Assembly: GCA_026874595.1 (NCBI GenBank)
Contig: CM049315.1
Span: 36,720,164-36,784,163, forward strand
DNA: 64,000 nucleotides
Reading direction: 5' to 3'
Origin: Sipunculus nudus
Taxonomy: Eukaryota > Annelida > Sipuncula > Golfingiida > Sipunculidae
Part shown: piece after piece, positions 53,691 to 64,000 of the stretch
Layout of the letters: each line of letters starts with the position of its first letter
Numbering within the stretch: position 1 is the stretch's first letter
Notes under the pieces: model-generated
Seen by the model: only the letters and a program-made list of their open reading frames with translations
Told to the model about the DNA's origin: nothing
The model's database searches: none
Made by a program: the position numbers and the translations under genes

Positions 53691-56592
53691 ACATGAAATT
53701 AGATTATCTAAACTTCGTGACTTCCTGAATATTCTTAAAACATACTCAATACCGGTCAGGTAATACCACAGGTATGTAGTCTCAGTGTTTTCGAAATACA
53801 TGTTCGCTTTATATTTTGTGTAAAGCACGCTTGTCAGCGAAAACGGTCTCCATGTAAAAGTGGATGTATAGCTTAGAAGTCACGGAGAACGGCAGAAAAT
53901 GGACTTCGTACGTCCGTCTAATTTACCGTCGTCATTTTGTCAACACAAACGATACTCGTTCCAGCTAGCTTTATATCTACCTACATTGCATTTTGTTATC
54001 TGGGTAATCAGTTTTATGAGGCAATAAATACTGTGAAATAAGCAAACATCCACTTCAACACACTGTTTCGCAAATGCTTTACCCACTGGACAACTCAGCA
54101 ACCACTAACATCTCGCCTAGACAATGGTCATGACCTCCTGATCAATAATCATGGTCATGTGACATCTGAGGAAAATTCAGCATTTCCAGAACACCTCTCC
54201 CTGTCCCTGTGTCAGCTTGGTTAGCTGACTACTAACCAAGTACACTGGGTTCGGATCTGGCAGCGTCAGGTTACGACCCGTGCCGGTCTTTCTTCTAAAT
54301 TCTGTACACGTGATTGAAAATTTTTGGAGAGCGAAACTTTCTGAGATCGTTCATGCCCAAGCCGGGTAAGTGACATGGGAGGTTAAGTCATTAGAGACTG
54401 AGAGACTGTGAGAGGAGCGCGGATGGTCCCTCCGGAGGAATCTGTGGCTTACCAGGGTGTTTAAACTGGGGTTGGCCACTCAGGTAAAATCCTGGGATAT
54501 ATTAACTAATTGAATGGTGCCAACCTTGTAAACTCCAAAAGGGAGCCCATGCAAAGACCCTCATGGAAAATCATTAGTGCGTCACTTGGCAATATGGTGC
54601 GTCCCCATGGGACGTGATCTGTGTCAAATTGGGAAGATTTACGTACATTTTGTATTTTTTTTTTTTTTATTTTACGTCAATTTCTTTCCATTATATGATA
54701 AGATATTGCGTCATTATGGTATTATTTGTTTAGAGTGTTAACAGTTGTCAGGACAGTGTTTACAGTTGGCAGGAGTTTGAGGTGGTCGGCAATGGTCCGT
54801 CACTGCTACAAGAGCCAACTTTTATCTTCACTGTACAACTGCCAGATTTGCGCATGTCTGGTTGTACTCTTGGACTCTCAGAACCGAGCGTCCGAATGTG
54901 ATTTTGAGGGTCACAGACGCTTATACCCCACGTTCATGAAAGGTGTGCTTCGGGTCGAGGCTTGTATCCAATATAAAACTGTCTTAATGACTTCAAAGCT
55001 TTACTTGACCGAGCTCCTAGTTATGTGGTTATATCAATTATATGCAAAGCCCCCGCACTCCATCTTTGCATCTTAAATCTTGCCGAACAGGCCAACTAAC
55101 TATGCCGAAGTTAGGAACACAGTTATATGGTACAAAAGCTGGCTTTAGTCTACAATTTGCTTCCATACTTTAGGCTCTGTGACTCTATCAATTGTTTAAA
55201 ATACTTTTTTTTTAATGTTAAGTTACTTATATTTCTTTAGTTGTGATTTATATTGTTATAATTATATTGATAATTTTTATTTTAATGTATATTTTACTTA
55301 ATGTTTGATATGCAAGCCAAGCTTGACTCTTTTTATATAAAGGATATTTGCGCTTTATAAATAAGATATTTTTCTTTATTTTATTATTATTGTTAGTTTT
55401 ATTATTGTTAGTATAATTAAAATTATTATTATTATTATCATTATTATTATTATAATTAAAACAAAGAAAATTAAAAGCGTAAAGATCAATCATCCTATGT
55501 TACTTTCATGGTCAATACCTTTCCGCTCACGGTTAGGGTTAGGGGATGCATACTGAGTTTAATTATTTTGGCTTCGAAGAGGATTATTTAAAAAATAACG
55601 CTAGTGTCGCTTTGGGCAATGTTATTTAAAAGTTATTCCATGAAAACAGGAATTTGAGCACAGTACTTTAACTCTGTGAAACTGAAATTTTGTTATATGT
55701 AGTAGAACTGCCTGGAAGATCTCTGGACCCCACCTTTGGCTCCCTTAATACATACTTCACCTGGTACATGTCGTCTGCGATAGGAACATGTATTAAGTCG
55801 TATTGATATACTGTACATTTCCCCTGTCATCAGTGAAGGCTGTAATGATAAATTACATCGATTTCTCCCTAAACAATCGTACCTGTCGGTCCCTGGGAGA
55901 TTACACATATAAATCACCGTATGACTTTTTACTTAGAAGTCCTCAAACATATAAACTGATAAGGCAACAACAGAGGTATGCCCCCAGAAACTGCTGACAG
56001 TCACTTGGGACACCACGAACATAAATCCAAACAACTTAACCTGTGACAGCTGAGTATAGGGTAAGGATATCTACATCAAACATTTGATATTTGTGGTGGT
56101 GTAACGTTGTGTTCATGCAAAATCGTTGATTCATATGTCGATGTCAGATTATAATAGGACACGTTTTTCGGCATGATGATAACAACATTTGATGGGCATT
56201 AATATTACATGACTATTTCTAACAGTAGTGGTAATAGTAACAGTAAAAGTAAATATAGATTTTTGCCTAAACACTCGATCACAATGTTTCTATTATAATG
56301 ACAGAAACACAAATTTGGCGGGTAAAGATATGAAGGTTTATGGATACGCTGCTCACACTTTATTGAAGAAATGCCATTTATGACCAACGATAAAGTATGA
56401 TTAAACATGAATCCTGATTTATAAGTGTGTCCCTTTATGGGTGTACTATTATACATGAGGAGCGAGTTTCAAATAGGTTTATTATTTTATATCAGTAAAT
56501 GATACAGACTTGCTAGGTTAAACCTCGTGAAACACAATTAACTCTTAGACCACAATCTTGGTGGGAAGGCGTTGTTAGCAGGATGATTGTGT

Positions 56593-57590
56593 CAGTGGGG
56601 TAAGTGTAAAGGTGATAGTCATGTGAACGGGATACTCGTGTGAACAGGTTACTTCTGTGAATGGAATGTTCTTGGGAGAGTGTTGGTCATATGAACGGTA
56701 AGGGTCCTGTGAACGGAAGACTCGGGTAGGGGTTCTCGTGTGAACAGGATACTCCTGTCGCGTGTACGGGAAACTCGTGTGGCCGGGATGGTCGTGCGAA
56801 CGGGATACTCGTGTGAACAGGATACTCTTGTGAACAGGATACGCCTGTCGTGTGGAAGAGAGACTCGTGTGACCGAGCTGGTTGTGTGAACGGAAGACTC
56901 ATGTTACTGGGATGGTTGTGTGAACGGGAGACTCGTGTGACCGGGATGGTCGTGTGAACGGGAGACTCATGTGACTGGGATTGGCGTATGAACGGGAGAC
57001 TCGTGTGAATGGGATGGTCATGTGAACGGGAGAGTCGTGTGACTTGGATGGGCGTATGAATGGGAGACTCATGTGACTTGGATGGGGGTGTGAACGTGAG
57101 ACTCGTGTGAATTGGATGGTCGCGTGAACGGGAGACTCGTTTTGCCGGGCTGATCGTGCGAACGGGATACTCGTGTGACTTGGGTGGGTGTGTGAACAGG
57201 ATACTCCTGTCGTGTGGACGAGAGACTCGTGTGACCGAGTTGTTTGTGTGAACGGAAGACTCATGTGACTGGGATAGTTGTGTGAACGGGAGACTCGTGT
57301 GACCGGGATGGTCGTGTGAACGGGAGACTCATGTGGCTGGGATTGGCGTGTGAACGGGAGACTCGTATGAATGGGATGGTCATGTGACTTGGATGGGCGT
57401 ATGAATGGGAGACTCATGTGACTTGGATGGGGGTGTGAACGTTAGACTCGTGTGAATGGGATGGTCGTGTGAACGGGAGACTCTTGTGACTGGCATGGTC
57501 GTGTGAACGGGAGAGTTGTGTGACCGAGCTGGTCGTGTGAACGGGAGAATCATGCGACTGGGGTGGGTGTGTGAAGAGAGAGACCTCTGT
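56593..57590. repeat. 34-bp minisatellite, copy B
   Basis: Same unit as 48775-49757 at the end of the second duplicate, with different unit order, showing turnover after duplication. Confidence 0.8.
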
Positions 57591-59251
57591 GATTAGGGAT
57601 GTATAGTAAGTATAGCATTTTTGTATAAGTGTATTTAACCTTGCAACCTTGCAGTAATTTGAATGTTTATGATACCAGTCTAACCTTTCTGAAATGAATT
57701 ATTGTGATTTTTATCTATTATTTCAATGGACTTTATTTAGTGATTTAGTGATTTTTAAGGAATCTCCGGTCCCCGTTCTAACTCACACGTCTACCTCGCA
57801 TGTCGTGCATAATGATAAAATGTACTTCAGTAATCTGGTTGTTCGAATGATATTTAACAAGCTTCTATAATTCGCCCTTGTCGGAGTGACACACAGAATG
57901 AGCTGTGTAAAGCCATTTTGAATAAAATACAAGCTTATCGAATACCGTTATCCAAATACAGCATTTTATGCATCGTCTTCACACTGGGTCAAAAAAAGGC
58001 TTAATTTTGTTTAAACTTCAGTTTCTAGGGATAAATCCGTGCTAGACTTTCACCAAGAAGCTTCACGTGTAAACACACAGACACAAAAACCACTATATGT
58101 GTGTTCAATTCGTGTGCCCTCTGCACAAAGTTAAGTGATAAGTTAATGCAGATATATTTTCGGGAGTCCATATTTGGTTTCAGCCTACCATTTAGTATAT
58201 TCTAGTGTGATATTTATTCAAATAGTTAAATACCAACAAAGATAAGACAATATACACAAACTAAAATGTATATGAAAGTAATTTAAGGTATCTACAGACC
58301 ACCCGGGGGCGTAACTTACAGAACAAATTGGATAAACACGAAAAAAAAGCGTCTTCTCTCTGAAATAAAATAGTACCAGCCAAAATATTGCGCTGAAACC
58401 GTAGGCTTACTCTGTTACACTAATGATAAAAATGGTGGACTGGTCGCGATTTTCGGCGCTAAAAAGAGAACATACCGAGAACGCCACCTGAGTATTCCGT
58501 AACTTTCCAGGCTTTCTCAACCGTACACGTTCAGCTTTAGAGCACTCTTATTTTGGATCTGTTTCGCATGCGCAAAATCGAAGCTTCGGTCACGTGGCAT
58601 TGCTATGTTGAACGTGTTTACTCACATGCAGAACAAAAAAAAAATGTGTAAATCAGCTGAAGGGAAGGTACTGAGAACGTGTGGTATGATTGTCTTGCTG
58701 GAAAAACTTTTGTATGAAGAAAAACTGAACTGATATTGTAAAATAATAGACATAATGATTATGTCCTGATTATGTCCGTTAAAGAGGGTCAGTATATTAG
58801 ATAAACCTAATCATCGGTTGTGGAAATTCCACAAATGATAAAGTGGGTGAAAATTGATCACTGTCTGCTTGCTTTTGATACCGTGATACGTACAAGATCT
58901 CTCCGCAGTATATACTGGTTCCTTGCCGTCTTTGAAGGCATGGTAGCCTTGTATATTCACCGCCAAATAAGTTCTTTAAAATGATTCCGCCATACATAAA
59001 GAAAACACACATGAGATCATTGGGTTAAACTTTTATAGCCTGAACCATTGTTTCATTTACCAATACCATTATTAAAACCTATACAAATGCAAATAAAAAA
59101 TAATGTATTATTTTAGTGTGTTTTAATGTTTCATGTCTAAGGTAACATATGCTTTAAATATCTTTCACCTTGATATCAGTATTTCAGATATTTTATTTCA
59201 AACACATTTTTAAATGATATATATATTACATGTATAATATATAACTTAGTC

Positions 59252-59306
<55 letters not shown>

Positions 59307-59842
59307 TGGAACAAGTTATATTGCTACCCGATAACCAGTTTCATTCTGAACTAAGTTCATATAACAAAAGTTTTGTTAAAACTCCTTTAATGAAGTTTAA
59401 ATTCATCACCCAAAGCCTGATAACAAATGTCTTCCTCTTCCATAGCCAAATAACAGTCCAGTTCTGTTCAAATCTGTACATCCAAAGTTAAACCCATACT
59501 TGTCTGTTTTGGTTATTAATGAAGTCAGATTTGCATAGCTTCTTCTTTTAACACCGAAGCATTTTTCACTTCATTCGCATTCGACATCAACATGGGATTT
59601 TACCATTTGCATCTCACAAAAATAAGCTTGTAAATAAACCTTGAAGCTCGTATCTAAAACTGATTGGAGTTATTTTCATGGATAGCCTACGACATAAAGG
59701 AAGAAAAAAAGCAAGCGTCAGTCAAAACATGACCCTCCCTTGTATATAGATAATCAACAAAAGAAAAACAAACAAATAATTTGTAGTGTTTTCTTGTGAA
59801 TGGCACAAAATATTATAGGTTAAGGTAAACATTATAGCTTAT
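57591..59842. other. Upstream region, no gene seen
   Basis: AT-rich. 58300-58640 is richer in CpG and has TTTCGCATGCGCAAA (NRF1-like) near 58563 and a CACGTG E box near 58592; it could be a promoter or enhancer, but no exon is attached. Confidence 0.4.
59255..59305. repeat. (TA)n microsatellite
   Basis: TA run in the far 5' region. Confidence 0.95.
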
Positions 59843-59906
59843 CCCTGCATCTCTATCATTACCAGACCCACAGTAGTAAAAAAAACAAGAGTTTTATTCA
59901 AGATAT
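59843..59906 (-). pseudogene. Decayed copy of RTK first exon
   Basis: The minus strand aligns to exon 1a through the signal-peptide region (TCTTG-ATAAAA...TTGTTT...GTCTGGT-AT...AGAGAT-CAG). The start codon has become ATA, the Trp codon is TGA, and the donor GGTAAGC reads GGATAAGC. The upstream flank also aligns (see 59907-60060), so this is an old duplication of promoter plus exon 1 that has lost coding and splicing function. Confidence 0.6.
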
Positions 59907-60060
59907 GTTCCTCATGAGGCAATATCTGCTTCTGTTCAGATAATACCTGTACTTGACCCATTCAAATAACCATTCCCAAATACCTTCCTCATTCATAATG
60001 GCTATAGGACATCACGAACACGCATGCATGCCAAATGCATAATGCATAGTGTTACAGACA
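59907..60060 (-). promoter_or_regulatory. Relic 5' flank beside the decayed first exon
   Basis: It aligns with 45660-45820: CAATaTCTGCT, CTTCCTCATTcATAATG and GAACACGCATGCaT are shared. It is probably a relic, since the adjacent exon has lost its ATG and donor. Confidence 0.4.
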
Positions 60061-60463
60061 TGATCGCCAAGCGGGACTTCACTCTTTATCACCTATAATA
60101 GATGATCGGAAATCCTTAAACAAACGTTTGTTTTAAAGGTAAAAACGAATTATATGTATTTCTTTTCAGTTAAATCTCAATATGCACGTACGTTCCAGGT
60201 AAATGATTTGCTCCGCATGTGAATGTCGTTTTTTTTTAAATTCAATATCCCTTTTTTCATAGTCATTAATTTTGTATTAGTCATTATCTGATAAAAGGCG
60301 ACAGGACCTCGGTAAGCCCCGAACAGGAGTAGGTCCAAGTATTTTAATTAAAAAAAAAGGTTAAAACGCAAATACACTGTTTCTTGTTTACATACATTGC
60401 ATTATATCAAAGTACTGCATTTATACATACACACACATACACACATATATATAGATACATATA

Positions 60464-60506
<43 letters not shown>

Positions 60507-61316
60507 AAAACATATATATATGTATATATAACACCAAACAATACATGCTGTACATCGTTACTGTAACTGTATCAAATATGGATGCCAAAAAACAGGAACT
60601 GCTATCGTAACTGTATGCCTAAACTCTTATCTTAAATGCACTTCTGAAAAAAGATATGTTATCTTAAATGCATACCTAAACATTAAGGATTGTGAAAAAT
60701 CAGTACCAAAAAAAAGGGGAACGGATATCATAACTGCATGTATGCCTAAACCAGGAACTGTTTTTATATCTACATACCAAAACGAGGATCCAGTTGTTAT
60801 TACAAAGAGTAACGGTTATTATTAATCTATACACAAAAGGAACGTTTAACATTACTACATTACCAAAACAAGAAGAGTTATCATATAAAAATGCCCAAGA
60901 TATGAACTTTTTCCATAACAAAAGCCCAATATGTTTATTGTAACTACAGTGGAAAAAGTGGAACTGAGATCATAATTACAAGACATGAACAAAAAGTAAC
61001 TAGTGTCATAGTAACCTGTCATAATTATGCACGCCAAAAATAGGAACGGGTTTTCTCCAAAATTTTGACAGACTTAACCGCTAAAATGTGAATGTGTCAT
61101 GAAAATGTGCAAAAAATGCGTTTTGTTCCTTTATATATAAAAAAATCTGAAAAAAGGTTTTCTTACATTACTGGATAATGTAGAAATGTTTTCGGGTAAA
61201 ATTGTTGATGCTACGATTAACAGGGATTGAGTTTTGATTTCGTTCATCAATTTGACATTTGACGGTCAATGATAGGTCTTTGCAAAAACGCATTGCTAGA
61301 GAGGAAAGCCACTTAC
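60061..61316. other. Upstream region between decayed exon and exon 1c
   Basis: AT-rich with a microsatellite, plus repeated short ACTGTATGCCTAAAC-like phrases at 60560-60900 suggesting an old tandem repeat. No gene seen. Confidence 0.4.
60424..60530. repeat. (CA)n/(TA)n compound microsatellite
   Basis: ACACAC run passing into TA repeats. Confidence 0.9.
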
Positions 61317-61381
61317 CTCAACACTTCTTCTGCAACAAACCCCAGGACCAGGGAATAAAGCAACACCTTTACCCAGAACAT
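61317..61381 (-). CDS. Candidate RTK exon 1c: diverged alternative first exon
   Basis: ATG at 61379-61381 opens 21 codons plus AG, then a GTAAGT donor. That is exactly the 65-bp length and phase of exons 1a and 1b. The peptide begins MFWVKVLLYSLVLGFVAEE, matching the M-x-W-x-K-x-L-L pattern of exon 1a, and is a good signal peptide. Flanking DNA is not visibly similar. It could serve as a third first exon of the same receptor, or be the first exon of a paralogue lying beyond the window. No other coding exon follows before 53466 on this strand. Confidence 0.5.
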
Positions 61382-62589
61382 TGGTCAGTCTGAAAAGTCC
61401 GCTTGATTAAACCCGGAGTTTCATCAAATAACACCACTCATCTAATGATCAGCTCATTTTACCTTAAACCTTCCTGGTTGCTGTATTTATTTTTTTTTTG
61501 TTTATGTATGTAATCTATGATCTAGATTGACTTGCCATTTACCACAGCCCTGTTGATTGACACCGCGACGTCACTACATATGTAACAAGGGTGACAGGTC
61601 AGAGTGGGCGGGGCTTCATGCCATTTGACCCAACCTCAGGTTTGATATAACACGTATATGTATAAAGTGATACAGAAATGAGTTACCAAATCCTATCAGT
61701 CTTAAAGTCCGCATGCACTCGCGCTTAGGTGGGGTTGCTTATATAAAGCACAACAGCTATAAAGATATAAATCTCTAAAAGAGCTTCAAAAATGTTACAT
61801 TAAAACTGATTAAAAGGCTTGCATGATGTTTGAAAATCCATTTATCAAAATATCGAAGCATTCATGTGTCGTCTTAAATGTGTTTGTAAAAGTGGCATAT
61901 TTTTAAGGAATTTTTTTTTTAAAATTAAACCTGTTCAAGATCGAGTAAAGTATAAACACGTTACAGTGCATACACAGCTTAAGAAACCAGGTACAGCTCA
62001 CCTCATCAAAGCAGGGGCTTAGCAAGGAGGTGCTGAAGCCCCTCCCCCACCCCTATCTGACTTTGTAGGGACGTAGCCAAGATTTACAAAAGGGGGGTGG
62101 GTGGTATTGGGGGATAGGGGGCGGTGGGGGGGGGGCTGTTCTTGGCTGCAGAAATAAATTGGGCATATATGTATGTAAAATGAAAGGAAATCTAAGATTC
62201 TGTGAAGAACTAGCGAAGAACCAGATTCAATATCTTTATAATGTTAACACACAAAACAAGAGAAACATGTGCCAGAGCATTAATGAAATTTGGGAATGGG
62301 TGAAAAGGAGTCAATATATATATCAGAATCTCATTACAGATTCATAAATAATGTCCACGGGATAAATCTATGTGTATACATTATTACAGATCAAAGTGTA
62401 CAGTAATATAAATTGACTGGTAATTTCATGTTTTTTTTCAAAAATTTATTTTCTATATTTTTCTAGCGTCTTGTAATTGTAACTTCAATATAATAAGCAA
62501 AGTCGGGTGAGTAGGGAGGGGGTCCTGGCCCCCTGCGGCACCCCCTGGAGATGGCCCCTGCTCTGCAAGACTTCTAAAATTGTTTCAAG

Positions 62590-62649
62590 TATATATAAAT
62601 ATATATAATACATATGTATGTATGTTTATATATATATACATACATTTAT

Positions 62650-62701
<52 letters not shown>

Positions 62702-62712
62702 ATATATATACA
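62590..62712. repeat. (TA)n-rich microsatellite
   Basis: Imperfect TA/TATG run. Confidence 0.9.
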
Positions 62713-63689
62713 CACACATATGAATCAACACAGAGGTTCAAAATCTTTAACAAAGTTTAATGCTCAATATTAGAGGAAATGTTAACTTATTATTTATTTG
62801 TCTGGAATGCATTATTCCATTATATATCAGGGACAGGAAAATGCTTCGTCCAAAGCAAATCGTGCTGGTAAGAATTAGTTGAATTTATTTCGCTTCAGTT
62901 CAGAATGTATTGAGACTTGATCCTTTATAAACATCAACTTTTCACTGTTCAAAAAGGTGTGTTAATGATAATTTTATATAAAAATAAACTTTCACCGGAT
63001 ATTGCTCACAATTTTCGATCAATGAGCAATTCCTAGTATTGATCGTTCTATAAAGAAACCAATTGCACGTATCTCACATTTAAAGAAAATACTCATTAGT
63101 GCTACAGGCTGTCGACAGAGACATACATGAGATGTAATATATGCTGGCGTTGACGAATAAGAATTAATGATATTATTAAACTTCTTATTGATCTTTAAGT
63201 GAAGGTTGATATGAAGCCTAGCACGGGCTTTCAATACACGAGTACATAGGGTTTATTTTGTGGATTGCGTCTATCTGACACGGAGATCCTTATCAGGTTC
63301 AAACTGGCAGATACAAGTTTAAGAGTCGGTAAGCGTAACTCAGTAGTTGGTAACCTTTATCTGTTGTGTATTAACGTACACGGTCTAACATTAAAGCAGT
63401 ACTTAGCAACGGGGTATGACTGGTATGCTGCTGATTTTAGCAACGTACGGATGATAATGAATGTATAAACACTCTCACAAGTGTTCTTAAATTAAATCAT
63501 CCATCAGAGATACTTCCCATGCCTTTCTTTGGGTTCGTAGAATCTCTTAATCAAACATCAAGTGGGCCAGTGATCATGTAATAGGGTTTTTGTTTTGTGA
63601 AGTATTCTGTCATGCTGACATCACATATTTTAGTGCTGACACTTTTATCAGTCCCCAGATCGGAGGTTAATGTCTTTGAACAATTATAA

Positions 63690-63691
<2 letters not shown>

Positions 63692-63747
<56 letters not shown>
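63692..63747. repeat. (TA)n microsatellite
   Basis: Uninterrupted TA run near the window end. Confidence 0.95.
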
Positions 63748-63750
<3 letters not shown>

Positions 63751-64000
63751 CAATGCTTGTAATTTGCGGGGGTAGGGGTCTGTGATACACCCCTACTCCT
63801 CAATGAGGAGAAATATGTTGAACGGATGTGAAGTTTTGTGGATTTCAAAAATTATACAGACGGGCAATGAAGAGGCAATGTAGTTGTCGCGCTGGAGGGA
63901 ATCTCGTTTGTTTTACATTGCACCTTCGAACCACTTGTTTAGAAAAAAATTGAGATTCCTGGACGCTCACGATGCGTTTTGAAATCACATAAGATCTAGG

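Larger units (their letters stand above)
49798..57590. repeat. Segmental tandem duplication, copy B
   Basis: Near-identical to copy A in the same orientation, including exon 1b. Differences include the loss of an 81-bp sub-repeat and small indels (for example near 53832 and 55456). Confidence 0.9.
61382..64000. other. Window end, no gene seen
   Basis: AT-rich with microsatellites. Segments near 62000-62130 and 62500-62570 (GGGACGTAGCCAAGATTTAC; GGCCCCCTGCGGCACCCCC) look like degenerate interspersed repeats. Confidence 0.4.

Overview
This is eukaryotic, intron-rich, AT-rich DNA with many microsatellites, minisatellites, tRNA-derived SINEs, LINEs and MITEs. There are no bacterial features. The gene architecture (EMI-EGF-FN3 receptor kinase) and the repeat load suggest a lophotrochozoan, most likely a mollusc. 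That taxonomic call is an inference.

Main gene. One receptor tyrosine kinase gene runs on the minus strand from a signal-peptide exon at 45595-45659 to a stop codon at 4301. I could chain 23 exons by splice sites and phase: every junction has GT/AG ends and the phases close. The chain totals 3762 nt, or 1253 residues plus the stop. The order is signal peptide, EMI domain (two exons), two EGF-like repeats, a long beta-sandwich ectodomain, a Cys-rich piece, one FN3 domain, a transmembrane helix and an intracellular kinase domain with a short Tyr-containing tail. The kinase looks catalytically dead: HRD reads HRR, DFG reads GFG, the helix-C Glu is replaced, the glycine loop keeps one of three glycines, and the activation loop has no Tyr. 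VAAK Lys, APE and the structural C-lobe residues remain.

Striking structure. At four junctions of this gene a tandem array starts at the exon-intron border, and its unit contains the splice site plus the exon edge: a 49-bp unit at the acceptor of exon 19 (7154-7292), a 41-bp unit at the donor of exon 14 (19331-19590), a 49-bp unit at the donor of exon 11 (21520-22260), and a 59-bp unit at the donor of exon 6 (26025-36895, over 100 units, split by a LINE). In the exon 6 case the intronic unit can be aligned over its whole length to the last 59 or so coding bases. A 51-bp possible exon at 19280-19330 is a diverged copy of the exon 14 tail. This looks like splice sites, introns and possibly an exon made by tandem duplication.

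5' region. A block of about 7.8 kb holding the first exon is tandemly duplicated (about 41917-49757 and 49798-57590), giving two near-identical first exons (45595-45659 and 53402-53466). Further upstream are a decayed copy (59843-59906) and a diverged but intact 65-bp first exon (61317-61381). The receptor may therefore have an array of alternative promoters and signal peptides.

Mobile elements. A nearly full-length but broken LINE with an 11-bp target-site duplication lies at 7586-12414. A 5'-inverted L1/Tx1-like LINE (26619-29944) sits in the exon 6 minisatellite. There is a decayed LINE RT remnant at 39560-39850, a SINE with a 14-bp TSD at 4719-5080, two copies of another tRNA-like SINE (20941-21090, 21219-21366), a MITE with TTAA target duplications (44046-44437, 51854-52244, and a related end at 2446), and CpG-rich repeats at 14820-16400. 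The remaining sequence is intronic or flanking, and I see no gene in it.
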